In this document: positions 18,560-26,851 of the stretch, piece after piece
Layout: each line of letters opens with the position of its first letter
Position numbering within the stretch: position 1 is the first letter of the stretch
Source of the DNA: SAR202 cluster bacterium
GTDB taxonomy: Bacteria; Chloroflexota; Dehalococcoidia; Lucifugimonadales; OSU-TB39
Direction of reading: 5' to 3'
NCBI GenBank assembly: GCA_009392195.1
Contig: VFGY01000022.1
Span: 1-47,316, forward strand
Length of the DNA stretch: 47,316 nt
Made by a program: the position numbers and the translations under genes
Notes under the pieces: model-generated
Database searches by the model: none
What the model was told of the DNA's origin: nothing
What the model saw: only the letters and a program-made list of their open reading frames with translations

Positions 18560-19501
18560 ATGAGAGAAAACAATATATCGCGAAGAGATATGTTAAAAAT
18601 CGCAGTGGGTGCTAGCGCAAGCATTACCACTGGTATGGTTGCTATTCCTATCGGCACTTTTCAAGCTAAGTCACTTATCACACGTACTATCCCATCAACA
18701 GGAGAAAAAATTCCTGTAGTAGGAATAGGTACAGCCCGCCGATATGATATAAACTCATTTCCTGAAAAACGGAAGCAATTAAAAAAAGTTCTAAAAGAGT
18801 TTATTACAATAGGAGGAAAGGTAATTGATACTGCACCATCTTATGGTTCAGCTGAAGAGGTAGTAGGAGATATCATAAACAAGCTAAAAAAAAGGGAAGA
18901 ATTCTTTATTGCTACAAAAGTCAGGAAGGAAAATATTAATTCGGGTATTCATGAGGTAGAAGAATCGTTTAAAAAGCTCCAAACAAAAAAGATCGATTTA
19001 TTTCAAATCCACAATTTGGTTGGTTTAAATGTTATGTTGCCAATTATTCATGAAATGAAACAAGCTGGCCGAATTAGTTATGTAGGTATTAGCACTTCTT
19101 TTAATTGGCAATATCCTGAGTTTATTGACACTATCAAAAAAGAAGATCTTGATTTTATTCAAGTAAACTATTCCTTGGCCTCAAGGCAAGCAGCAAAAAC
19201 AATTTTTCCTATTGCTCAAGATAGAGGAATAGCCGTGTTGGTCAACGTACCTTTTAATAGAGGAAAGCTATTTTCAAAGGTAAATCATCAATCACTTCCT
19301 GATTGGGCGGGAGAAATTGATATTTATAGTTGGGCACAGTTTTTTCTCAAATACATCCTTTCTCATAGAGCTGTAACATGTGTTATTCCAGGGACAGCAA
19401 AATTACAGTATTTGCTAGATAATATGGGTGCAGCGCAAGGCCAAATGCCTAACAGTGAAATGCGAACACAGATGAAAAGGTATTTTGATGGTCTTATGTA
19501 A
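18560..19501 (+). CDS. Tat-exported aldo/keto reductase
   Basis: 313 residues. The N-terminus carries a twin-arginine signal (ISRRDMLK followed by a hydrophobic stretch to about residue 40). The mature part is an aldo/keto-reductase TIM barrel with all four tetrad residues visible: Asp and Tyr in DTAPSYGSAEE, Lys in IATKV, His in DLFQIHN. NADPH-dependent carbonyl reduction is expected, but the Tat signal implies folding and cofactor loading in the cytoplasm before export. I start at ATG 18560, with AAGGA about ten bases upstream; an in-frame GTG 11 codons earlier would put extra residues before the Tat motif. Substrate unknown. A role on keto-sugars is conceivable given the sugar island, but it is not linked to it here. 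Confidence 0.8.
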   Translation: MRENNISRRDMLKIAVGASASITTGMVAIPIGTFQAKSLITRTIPSTGEKIPVVGIGTARRYDINSFPEKRKQLKKVLKEFITIGGKVIDTAPSYGSAEEVVGDIINKLKKREEFFIATKVRKENINSGIHEVEESFKKLQTKKIDLFQIHNLVGLNVMLPIIHEMKQAGRISYVGISTSFNWQYPEFIDTIKKEDLDFIQVNYSLASRQAAKTIFPIAQDRGIAVLVNVPFNRGKLFSKVNHQSLPDWAGEIDIYSWAQFFLKYILSHRAVTCVIPGTAKLQYLLDNMGAAQGQMPNSEMRTQMKRYFDGLM

Positions 19502-19536
19502 GGATAGATTGGCATATCTAAAGCGGTAGTGTTATA

Positions 19537-20706
19537 GTGCGGCACTTATTAAAGGGAAAAATATTAACTATCTTTATTGCTGTTATGCTGTTAGAGAATT
19601 GTGTGACTAAAGAGGAGAGCAGATCAGTTCTTTTGTCATCAATTCCAGCAGTCTCCTCGCCAACACTAGATGAAGTGCGTGCAGTAAAATTAGTAGAACT
19701 ATCTCTTAAATGTGTAGAACAGAAATTTCCTTACAAAATTGGATACAGATTTAATAGTTCGGAATGGATCAAGCCTCACTATAAGGTGACGCCATCTTTT
19801 TATGGATGTTGGGATTGGCATTCAGCTGTACATGGACATTGGACGATGACAAAAATCCTAAAAATGTTTCCTAATATATCTGTAGGTGACAGTATTCGGA
19901 AGAAACTGCGATTAAATTTAAGTGAGGAACGTCTTGATGCTGAATTTCGGTTTTTTTCAGAAAATGATTTTACTAAAAGTTTTGAGCGCACTTATGGTTG
20001 GGCATGGCTATTGAAGTTATATAGTGAGCTAGTAACATGGGATGATCCCGATGGACAGCAATGGGCTAGTAATATGCGTCCTTTAGCAAGGTTGCTTTCA
20101 CAAAGAACTGTTGCTTATTTACAAGTATTATCATCTCCACTCCGATCTGGAACTCATGCCAACTCTGCATTCTCTTTTTCTCTTATGTATGATTATGCAA
20201 TTATAACTGGCGATACATTGTTATTTTCAAGCCTAGCAAATTTTGGCAATCGTTATTTTGCTAAAGATAGTGATTGTCCGACTGCATACGAGCCATCGGG
20301 TACTGATTTTCTTTCTCCATGTCTTGCAGAGGCTGAAGCTATGAGTAAATTTATGGAAAATGATAAATTCTTATCATGGTTTGATAAATTTCTTCCGCCC
20401 CTATCTGATGATAGATTCAAATCTCTAAGGTCTCCACCGTTGGTATTAGATTTAAAAGATCCAGGTATTGGCCATCTTATTGGTCTCATGTTTCACAGAG
20501 CTTGGTCTATGAATCAATTATGGTTTGTATTACCTCTGAATGATGATCGTCGGGAAATATTTTCCCGGTTAGCAGCAATGCATGCGAACGAGGCCTATAG
20601 AATTATGTTTGACAGCGGATATGGAGGTGAGCACTGGCTTGCAACTTTTGCTGTGTATATGATGTCAGAGTATAGTCGACTTAATAGTTATAAAAGAGTA
20701 GAATAA
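19537..20706 (+). CDS. DUF2891 family protein, probable lipoprotein
   Basis: 389 residues from a GTG start. A hydrophobic N-terminus ending LLENC near residue 22 reads as a lipoprotein signal. The family hallmark PSFYGCWDWHSAVHGHW is present near residue 90. Further landmarks are YGWAWLLKLYSEL, RSGTHANSAFSFSLMYDYA, YEPSGTDFLSPCLAEAEAM and a C-terminal GGEHWLATFAVYM, giving an alpha-helical, toroid-like pattern reminiscent of glycan-active enzymes. No function is known to me for DUF2891. It lies between a Tat-exported reductase and a flavin reductase, all on the same strand with short gaps. Confidence 0.75.
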   Translation: MRHLLKGKILTIFIAVMLLENCVTKEESRSVLLSSIPAVSSPTLDEVRAVKLVELSLKCVEQKFPYKIGYRFNSSEWIKPHYKVTPSFYGCWDWHSAVHGHWTMTKILKMFPNISVGDSIRKKLRLNLSEERLDAEFRFFSENDFTKSFERTYGWAWLLKLYSELVTWDDPDGQQWASNMRPLARLLSQRTVAYLQVLSSPLRSGTHANSAFSFSLMYDYAIITGDTLLFSSLANFGNRYFAKDSDCPTAYEPSGTDFLSPCLAEAEAMSKFMENDKFLSWFDKFLPPLSDDRFKSLRSPPLVLDLKDPGIGHLIGLMFHRAWSMNQLWFVLPLNDDRREIFSRLAAMHANEAYRIMFDSGYGGEHWLATFAVYMMSEYSRLNSYKRVE

Positions 20707-20718
20707 AGGAAAAGTTTG

Positions 20719-21246
20719 ATGAAACATCTTATTATAAGTACTGGCCTTAGAAATAAAGGGAATAGTTGGACAATGGCGAATCATCTTCGTATGTGTCTTG
20801 AAAAGAATGAACAAGATACGGAGCTTTTAGAGCTTAGTAATTATGATATGCCATTTTGTGGAGAGGGAGCTTATCTAGATCATCCTACAACCAAATTGTT
20901 TGAAGAGAAGGTTGAGTGGGCTGATGGTCTCGTCATATCAACACCAGTATATAATTATAATGTAAATGCTGTAGCTAAAAACTTTATTGAACTCACGGGG
21001 AAAGCATGGAAGAATAAAACAGTTGGATTTTTATGCGCGGCCGGAGGTGAAAAAAGTTATATGTCCATTCTGGGTTTAGCAAATTCTCTTATGCTTGATT
21101 TCCGATGTGTTATCATTCCTCGGTTTGTCTATGCCTCCGGAAGGGTTTTTAATAGAGGGTCTATAATGGATGATACTGTGAAAAAAAGGATTGATGGACT
21201 TTCCATTGAAATGATTCGTTTTACCACAAATTTAAACAGCGGATAG
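20719..21246 (+). CDS. NADPH-dependent FMN reductase family protein
   Basis: 175 residues of flavodoxin-like fold. The phosphate-binding start is IISTGLRNKGNSWTMANHL. The flavin-contact loop is STPVYNYNVNAVAKNFIE, where many relatives have TPEYNGS. A third loop CAAGGEKSYMSILGLANSL follows. The fold belongs to azoreductase/chromate-reductase-like enzymes that pass electrons from NAD(P)H through FMN to quinones or other acceptors. ATG 20719 is preferred over the overlapping TTG because AAGGA is well spaced. It follows the DUF2891 gene by 12 bp. Specific substrate unknown. Confidence 0.8.
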   Translation: MKHLIISTGLRNKGNSWTMANHLRMCLEKNEQDTELLELSNYDMPFCGEGAYLDHPTTKLFEEKVEWADGLVISTPVYNYNVNAVAKNFIELTGKAWKNKTVGFLCAAGGEKSYMSILGLANSLMLDFRCVIIPRFVYASGRVFNRGSIMDDTVKKRIDGLSIEMIRFTTNLNSG

Positions 21247-21287
21247 AGTTTTCTTTATTTTTCTTTTTATATACGCCTTTTGTATTA

Positions 21288-21293
21288 TATAAT
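21288..21293 (+). promoter_or_regulatory. Putative -10 element upstream of dinB
   Basis: A perfect TATAAT lies in the 105 bp gap between the FMN reductase stop and dinB. No convincing -35 is seen at the proper distance. The leader would begin near 21300, just before a 14-codon open frame. Confidence 0.3.
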
Positions 21294-21307
21294 TGTTTGG
21301 TGTTTAT

Positions 21308-21352
21308 ATGGGTTTTACGTGGCGGAGCTGTGCCAAAGAATTGTTTAACTAA
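21308..21352 (+). CDS. Possible 14-codon upstream ORF of dinB
   Basis: ATG at 21308 opens a frame encoding MGFTWRSCAKELFN and ending in TAA at 21350-21352. The final A of the stop is the first base of the ATT proposed as the dinB start (UAAUU). queA/ispD and ispD/ispF in this window use the analogous UAAUG overlap, so translational coupling is plausible. The ORF is too short to judge by composition and may be chance. Confidence 0.25.
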   Translation: MGFTWRSCAKELFN

Positions 21353-22527
21353 TTAGAATAATAATTATTCATATTGACATGGATAGTTTTTTTGTGGCAG
21401 TAGAGCGATTGAAAAATCCGGCGCTAAATGGATTGCCTGTTGTGGTTGGAGGTGATCCAAAAGTAGGTCGTACTATAGTTCTATCAGCTTCCTATGAAGC
21501 TCGGAAGTTTGGAATATATTCGGCTATGCCTATGAGGCTTGCGGTATATTCCTGTTCGGATTTGATTGTAGTATCTCCAGATTTTGATATATATAAATAT
21601 TACCAAAAAAAAATTCAGAAAGTTCTTCAAACTTTTTCACCAATTATAGAAATGACATCTATCGATGAAGGTTATATAGATTTATCGGGTACTGCGAGGA
21701 TTTGGGGTTCGCCTATGGAAGCTGGGGAGCGACTTCGTTGGGCTATTAAACAAGCCACGCAGCTTGACTGTACAGTTGGTATTGCATCTACCAAAATAAT
21801 AGCGAAGATTGCATCCCAAGATGCTAAGCCAAGTGGAATGTTATGGATTCCACTTGGCTCAGAGAGAATATTTCTTGCTCCGCTTTCTATTGAACGTATT
21901 CCTGGCGTAGGGAAAAAAATGGTCAGGTTATTAAAAAACTTAGGATTGGAACGTATTCACCAGATTGCATCAACAGGTGAGTTGTTGATGGCTGCTACCT
22001 TAGGACCTAAGGGTGGATGGCTTTGGCGTTTTTCTATAGGTGGTGAGAAACAGACCTCTTTTAAAGTGCGGCAACGCAAATCTTTTAGTAAAGAGATTAC
22101 TTTTGAATCTGACACTACAGATTTAACATATTTGCTGGCTGTATTCCATATGTTGATTGAACAAGTTTGCTATAAACTGAGGAAAGAAAAAAAAATGGCG
22201 AAAAGAATAGAAGTAAAAATAAGATATGAAGATTTCCGAACTATTAATCGCTCTATTACTCTTATACAATTTGAAAATAGAGATTTTGCTTTTTTCATCA
22301 AGGGAAAGAAGTTGCTTCTTTCAGCTATTGATCGCCAATTAGGAATTCGTCTTATTGGGGTAAAACTTTCTCAGTTTATTGACACTGTATATCAGACAAA
22401 GCTATTTAAGGAAGAAAAACAACTTAAAGAATATACTAGAGCAGTAGCAATAGATTGTATACGAAAACGGTTTGGTTTTAATGCGGTATTTATAGCGGAG
22501 TCACTTTACCTGACATCAAAAGAATAA
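21352..22527 (+). CDS. dinB: Y-family DNA polymerase IV
   Basis: About 391 residues; translesion polymerase. The palm/finger region has IDMDSFFVAVE (first catalytic Asp) and the SIDEGY motif with catalytic Asp-Glu. GIASTKIIAKIASQDAKPSG, the helix-hairpin-helix RIPGVGKK and the little-finger domain follow. YQTKLF near the C-terminus fits a beta-clamp binding motif. The first ATG (21379) sits inside the HIDMD motif and would delete the metal-binding Asp. The frame is open upstream to 21349 with no ATG/GTG/TTG; ATT at 21352 gives MRIIIIHIDMDSFF, matching normal DinB N-termini. The intact catalytic residues separate it from ImuB. ssb and a DnaE fragment follow. Confidence 0.88.
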   Translation: MRIIIIHIDMDSFFVAVERLKNPALNGLPVVVGGDPKVGRTIVLSASYEARKFGIYSAMPMRLAVYSCSDLIVVSPDFDIYKYYQKKIQKVLQTFSPIIEMTSIDEGYIDLSGTARIWGSPMEAGERLRWAIKQATQLDCTVGIASTKIIAKIASQDAKPSGMLWIPLGSERIFLAPLSIERIPGVGKKMVRLLKNLGLERIHQIASTGELLMAATLGPKGGWLWRFSIGGEKQTSFKVRQRKSFSKEITFESDTTDLTYLLAVFHMLIEQVCYKLRKEKKMAKRIEVKIRYEDFRTINRSITLIQFENRDFAFFIKGKKLLLSAIDRQLGIRLIGVKLSQFIDTVYQTKLFKEEKQLKEYTRAVAIDCIRKRFGFNAVFIAESLYLTSKE

Positions 22528-22677
22528 AGAAAGCTTTTAATTTTCATTAGGTTAGGTTTAATTATATTATTGATATAAAAATTACCTACTAGTACTTATA
22601 GCGGTAAAAAAAATATGCGGATAAATTTTGTAAGAAAGTAGCATGCGGGTATAAGAAAATAAAGAAAGGTTAATCTA

Positions 22678-23082
22678 ATGCAAAAAGGAAGTGTAAATCG
22701 TGTTATGCTGGTAGGTCATTTGGGTGGAGATCCTGAAAGTCGCTATACTCAATCGGGCACCGCTGTAGCAAATTTTAATGTGGCTACAAACGAAAGTAGA
22801 AAAAACGCTGAAGGGAACTATCAGGATCATACGGAATGGCATCGGTGTGTATTGTTTGGGAAGCCGGCTGAAACTGCTGTGCAGTATTTGAAAAAAGGTC
22901 AGATGGTATATATAGAAGGTCGCTTGAGAACTCGCTCTTGGGAAGATAAAGATGGGAACAAGCGGTCAACTACGGAAATTCAAGGTGATATGTTTACCAT
23001 GCTTGGCAGACGTGCTGATAATGCTAGTGGAAATTCACCGGCAACTCCAGATAGTGATAGTGATGATGACTTGCCATTTTAA
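22678..23082 (+). CDS. ssb: Single-stranded DNA-binding protein
   Basis: 134 residues: an OB-fold domain (about 1-108) opening VNRVMLVGHLGGDPESRYT and carrying TEWHRCVLFGKPAETAVQYL and GRLRTRSWEDKDG, a very short linker, and the conserved acidic tip DDDLPF that recruits repair and replication partners. It coats single-stranded DNA in replication, recombination and repair. AAAGG lies upstream of ATG. It sits between dinB and the DnaE N-terminal piece, 150 bp after dinB. The linker is shorter than in E. coli SSB (178 residues), within the range of compact bacterial SSBs. Whether it is the sole SSB of the cell cannot be told here. Confidence 0.95.
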   Translation: MQKGSVNRVMLVGHLGGDPESRYTQSGTAVANFNVATNESRKNAEGNYQDHTEWHRCVLFGKPAETAVQYLKKGQMVYIEGRLRTRSWEDKDGNKRSTTEIQGDMFTMLGRRADNASGNSPATPDSDSDDDLPF

Positions 23083-23158
23083 ATAAAAAATCTTAGATAA
23101 AGAATTTTGATAAAATTTTTATATACTCTTTCAGTCGTTTAATAGTTATACGCTTTAT

Positions 23159-23905
23159 ATGCGCTATTTGCCATTAGTTGTTTGTAAAAGCCATTATTCT
23201 TTTATGAAAGGTATTCACTCTATACCAGAATTAGTAGAATTTGCTGTGCAACACAATTTAGAGTCTCTTTGTTTAGCTGATGAAGAGGGTCTTTATGGTG
23301 CGGTAGAATTTTTTACTAGTTGTCAAGAGGCTGGCATTAAACCTCTAATTGGAGTTGAATTGGCTGAAAGTAGCCATGTTGTCATAGTGATTGCTAGGAA
23401 TGAAGAAGGTTATAAGAACCTGTCAAAAATTATTACAGATGTTCAAGTCAATAAGGTTAAGCTAATGAATGCTCTTAAGCCTGAAGATAACAATCTACTT
23501 ATTTTGTGTAATGACTCATTTTTATTATCACAATGGAAAAAAAATGAGAATATAGGATCAGTTTATCTTGCTCCCATTGTATCCGATGCTAAAGCACTAC
23601 AATCTTTATTAATATTTATATCTCGTTGGACCGATATTTTACACCGATTTCCAGCCATACCCATTGTAAAGCTAAATGTTTTTTCGAAGAATGAATTAAT
23701 TCTTTATAAGTTAATACGGACGATTGCACAACACCGAACTTTAGAATCATTCCAAAGTGAAGAAGCTATTGTCTTTACAGATTTTTCAGGACCGTATCTT
23801 CCCTTTAAGCCTATTGTTTCATCAGAGGAAGTAGCTAAGATGTGTTCTTTTGAATTTGATTTTTCTCAATACTTTTTCCCGCATTTTGTTATTCCAGAGA
23901 CTTAA
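23159..23905 (+). CDS. DNA polymerase III alpha N-terminal fragment (PHP domain)
   Basis: 248 residues matching only the PHP domain of bacterial C-family polymerases: CKSHYSFMKGIHSIPELVEFA corresponds to the family HSxYSLLDG..eLv segment, then LCLADEEGLYGAVEFF, AGIKPLIGVEL and EEGYKNLSKI. It ends SSEEVAKMCSFEFDFSQYFF..IPET, the family linker just before the palm, then a real stop. The His cluster used for metal binding in active PHP domains is replaced (LVVCKS), so nuclease activity is unlikely. The palm, fingers and OB parts are encoded separately at 29075-31381. No intein sequence is present. FMKGIHSIPEL resembles the error-prone DnaE2/ImuC type (FLRGASHPEEL), and dinB and ssb lie just upstream. 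The two proteins probably associate non-covalently. Confidence 0.8.
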   Translation: MRYLPLVVCKSHYSFMKGIHSIPELVEFAVQHNLESLCLADEEGLYGAVEFFTSCQEAGIKPLIGVELAESSHVVIVIARNEEGYKNLSKIITDVQVNKVKLMNALKPEDNNLLILCNDSFLLSQWKKNENIGSVYLAPIVSDAKALQSLLIFISRWTDILHRFPAIPIVKLNVFSKNELILYKLIRTIAQHRTLESFQSEEAIVFTDFSGPYLPFKPIVSSEEVAKMCSFEFDFSQYFFPHFVIPET

Positions 23906-23990
23906 ATTTTTCAAGGATGTAATGGATCCCTCATAAATTATTTAATTATATTCCATAAATTAGTTATATGCTTATACCATTAATTTTGCA

Positions 23991-24440
23991 ATGACCATGG
24001 ATAGTAAAGATAGGCTCATTCTGAATATTCTTCAAAAGGATGGTCGAATGACTGCTAGTGATGTATCTGAAAAGGTCGATCTCTCTGTTCCAGCGGTGAC
24101 GGAAAGGATTCGGAAGCTTTCAGATTCGGGAGTTATTAAAGAATTCCGTGCTATTGTGAATGCAAAAAAGATTGGTTATGATGTAACAGCTTATATCCTA
24201 ATGGATATGTCATCATCAGGTAATTATGTGGATGTTATTGACCATGCTCAAATTAATGACCAAGTACTTGAATGTCATTCTATTACGGGGGAAGGTTCCC
24301 ATATACTGAAGGTACGTGCGCAAGACACTTCATCGCTTGAAGTTTTATTAAGAGAGATTCAGGGCTGGCCAGGGGTTATTCGTACCCATACTATGATTGT
24401 TATGTCCACATTTAAAGAAGCTACCCGCTTGGAAATTTGA
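23991..24440 (+). CDS. Lrp/AsnC family transcriptional regulator
   Basis: 149 residues: an N-terminal winged helix-turn-helix (about 3-60, DRLILNILQKDGRMTASDVS and VPAVTERIRKLSDSGVIKEF) and a C-terminal RAM/AsnC ligand domain (about 65-149, with ECHSITGEGSHILKVRA). Such proteins are octamer-forming amino-acid-responsive regulators. The gene overlaps the next one (lhgO), and glnA follows, so control of glutamate/2-oxoglutarate metabolism is a reasonable inference. ATG at 23997 is an alternative start; neither has a clear Shine-Dalgarno. Confidence 0.9.
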   Translation: MTMDSKDRLILNILQKDGRMTASDVSEKVDLSVPAVTERIRKLSDSGVIKEFRAIVNAKKIGYDVTAYILMDMSSSGNYVDVIDHAQINDQVLECHSITGEGSHILKVRAQDTSSLEVLLREIQGWPGVIRTHTMIVMSTFKEATRLEI

Positions 24441-25576
24441 TTGTTCAAACTGATTATGAAATAATTATTGTAGGTGCCGGCGTAATTGGCCTCGCAGTGG
24501 CAAGGGCACTTGCTATAGAAGAAAAGCGGTCGGTTCTTATTATAGAAAAAGAGATGGGGTTTGGCCAAGGAACCTCTAGTCGTAATAGCGAGGTAATCCA
24601 TTCTGGTATTTACTATCCTTCTAATTCTATTAAGGCAAAATATTGTCTTAATGGACGAGCTAAACTCTATGAGTTTTGTCGACGAAATAATGTGTGGTAT
24701 AAGAATTGTGGTAAATTAGTAGTAGCACAAATAGGTCAAGAGAGTCAATTAACGTCGCTTTTTGAACAAGCTCAGGCAAATGATGTGCCAGATGTGCATA
24801 TTGTAGACCGGCTTGGAGTGAGTAAACTAGAACCAACGGTCTCAGCTGAGTCTGCTATGTTTGTCGGATGTACGGGCATTGTTTCAGCGCATGAATTGAT
24901 GTCTGCTTATCATCGTATTGCAACACAAGCTGATCATGACATATTGCTAAGATCAACTGTTGTTGGTGTTGAGCCTAAAGGTGATGCTTATCTTTTAGAA
25001 GTGAAAGGTTCTGATGATATAAATTATACTGTTACAGGTAGATGGATAGTAAACGCCGCAGGATTGTACAGTGATAAAATTGCTCAATTTCTATGGGGAA
25101 ATAATAATATTATCCGCCCTAGTTTAAGTTATTCTAAGGGATCATATTTTAAGCTTTCTACTAAGTGGCGTCATAGCGTTAGGCATCTTATTTATCCATT
25201 ACCAGATAAGGAAAAGGATTCTTTAGGTATTCATCTTAGTTTTGATCAGGCAGGAAATATGAAACTAGGTCCAGATGCTACATGGATGCAAAATTATTCT
25301 GAGGACTATGATGTAAATTCCGATAATCTTAATGCTTTTTACCTTGCCGCAAAAAGGTACTTACCTTCGTTGGAATCTATTGATTTAAGCCCGGACTATT
25401 CTGGCATTCGTCCTAAGTTAATGACTGGACCTAATGAGCCTTCCGATTTTTATATTAGGCATGAACCAGATTATCCTGGATGGATTAACCTTATTGGAAT
25501 TGATTCTCCAGGTCTTACATCGTCTTTAGCTATAGGTGAGGATGTGGCACGATGGATTACGAATGAATCTTCTTAA
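24437..25576 (+). CDS. lhgO: L-2-hydroxyglutarate oxidase/dehydrogenase family flavoprotein
   Basis: 379-residue FAD-dependent oxidoreductase of the DAO fold. The Rossmann start is EIIIVGAGVIGLAVARALA, followed by the L-2-hydroxyglutarate dehydrogenase signature SSRNSEVIHSGIYYP near residues 48-62. The C-terminal FAD/substrate block includes DYSGIRPKL and the end LIGIDSPGLTSSLAIGEDV. It would oxidise L-2-hydroxyglutarate to 2-oxoglutarate, passing electrons to the respiratory chain. TTG at 24437 overlaps the lrp stop; an ATT at 24440, overlapping that stop by one base and five bases after GGAA, is an alternative. The position between lrp and glnA fits a 2-oxoglutarate/glutamate theme. Confidence 0.82.
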   Translation: MIVQTDYEIIIVGAGVIGLAVARALAIEEKRSVLIIEKEMGFGQGTSSRNSEVIHSGIYYPSNSIKAKYCLNGRAKLYEFCRRNNVWYKNCGKLVVAQIGQESQLTSLFEQAQANDVPDVHIVDRLGVSKLEPTVSAESAMFVGCTGIVSAHELMSAYHRIATQADHDILLRSTVVGVEPKGDAYLLEVKGSDDINYTVTGRWIVNAAGLYSDKIAQFLWGNNNIIRPSLSYSKGSYFKLSTKWRHSVRHLIYPLPDKEKDSLGIHLSFDQAGNMKLGPDATWMQNYSEDYDVNSDNLNAFYLAAKRYLPSLESIDLSPDYSGIRPKLMTGPNEPSDFYIRHEPDYPGWINLIGIDSPGLTSSLAIGEDVARWITNESS

Positions 25577-25755
25577 ATTGAAATATTTAAAAAAAATCTT
25601 TTTTTACCTAATTATTTATTTTGCTTATTATGTTTAAATTAATATTTTAAGGCAGGCTCATCGTTTAAGTTAAGTGGTATAAAGTAAATAAATCTGCTGA
25701 ATTAGGCGCTGATATGCATTATTATATTTAAAACTATTTTAAAGGAGGTTGCGAG

Positions 25756-26766
25756 ATGAGTGTGAAGGCAAAATTAGAATATATATGGCTTGATGGATAT
25801 AAGCCAACGCAGAGCCTTAGAAGTAAAACAAGAATCGAAGGAGATTTTTCAGGAAAATTAGAAGATTGTCCAATATGGTCATTTGATGGTAGCTCTACAG
25901 AACAAGCAGCTGGCAATGATTCTGATTGTATTTTAAAGCCCGTGGCAATTTTTCCTGATCCAGATAGGCGTGAAGGATATTTAGTTATGACCGAAGTTTT
26001 AAATGCAGATGGCACACCGCATGAATCGAATGGTCGCGCCACTATTGATGAAGATGATGATGATTTTTGGTTCGGTTTTGAACAAGAATACTTTCTATGG
26101 GATGCAGAAACTAATCTTCCTCTTGGTTTTCCAGCTAATGCCTACCCTGGGCCTCAGGGTCCTTATTACTGTAGTGTTGGTGCAAAAAATACTTTTGGTA
26201 GAGAGATAATTGAAGATCATCTCGATCAATGCTTAGATGCAGGTTTGAATGTTGAAGGAATCAATGCTGAAGTTGCAACTGGCCAATGGGAGTACCAGAT
26301 TTTTGCTAAAGGAGCACGACAAGCTGGAGATGAAACATGGGTTTCCAGATATCTCGCAGAGAGAAATGCAGAGAAATATGGAATAGCAATTAATTGGCAT
26401 CCAAAACCAATTAAAGGTGATTGGAACGGTTCTGGAATGCATGTGAATTTTTCTGATTCAACAATGAGAACATGTGGTGATGAGTCGGTTTTCACTAAAA
26501 TCTGTGAAGCTTTTGGCCAAAATATCAAAAAACATATTAGTGTATATGGTGCTGATAATGATCAACGGCTGACAGGGGCTCACGAAACAGAATCCATAGA
26601 TACATTTTCATTTGGAGTCTCTGACAGAGGTGCCTCTATCCGTATACCTGTTGGTACTATTGATGATGGATGGAAAGGAAGACTTGAAGATAGAAGACCA
26701 GCATCCAATGGTGATCCTTATAAAATTGCTGCAGCTGTAATTAGTACAACAAAATCAGCTTATTAA
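25756..26766 (+). CDS. glnA: Glutamine synthetase, type II (eukaryote-like)
   Basis: 336 residues, the length of compact GSII enzymes rather than the roughly 470 of bacterial GSI. LEYIWLDGYKPTQSLRSKTR and PIWSFDGSSTEQAAGNDSD mark the beta-grasp domain. FGFEQEYFLWD holds metal-binding Glu residues, followed by GPYYCSVGAKN, the NAEVATGQWEYQI block, HPKPIKGDWNGSGMHVNFS and, at the end, RGASIRIP and GYLEDRRPASNGDPY-like text (here GRLEDRRPASNGDPY). ATP-dependent assimilation of ammonia into glutamate. There is no adenylylation loop as in GSI, so regulation is probably transcriptional. Strong AAAGGAGG is seven bases before ATG. The 179 bp upstream gap has TATAAA near 25678 but no clear sigma-54 site. 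Confidence 0.93.
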   Translation: MSVKAKLEYIWLDGYKPTQSLRSKTRIEGDFSGKLEDCPIWSFDGSSTEQAAGNDSDCILKPVAIFPDPDRREGYLVMTEVLNADGTPHESNGRATIDEDDDDFWFGFEQEYFLWDAETNLPLGFPANAYPGPQGPYYCSVGAKNTFGREIIEDHLDQCLDAGLNVEGINAEVATGQWEYQIFAKGARQAGDETWVSRYLAERNAEKYGIAINWHPKPIKGDWNGSGMHVNFSDSTMRTCGDESVFTKICEAFGQNIKKHISVYGADNDQRLTGAHETESIDTFSFGVSDRGASIRIPVGTIDDGWKGRLEDRRPASNGDPYKIAAAVISTTKSAY

Positions 26767-26851
26767 GATAGCTAGTCTGGCTTTTCTACATTTAAGAAAT
26801 AAAATTTTGTTGCTGTCAAAATATAGGTGATAGCGATAGAACTTATTTAAT

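Noticed and set aside
21352-22527. ImuB identity for the Y-family polymerase
   Set aside because: The SIDE catalytic residues and the first Asp are intact and no imuA or lexA is adjacent, so DinB is the better call.
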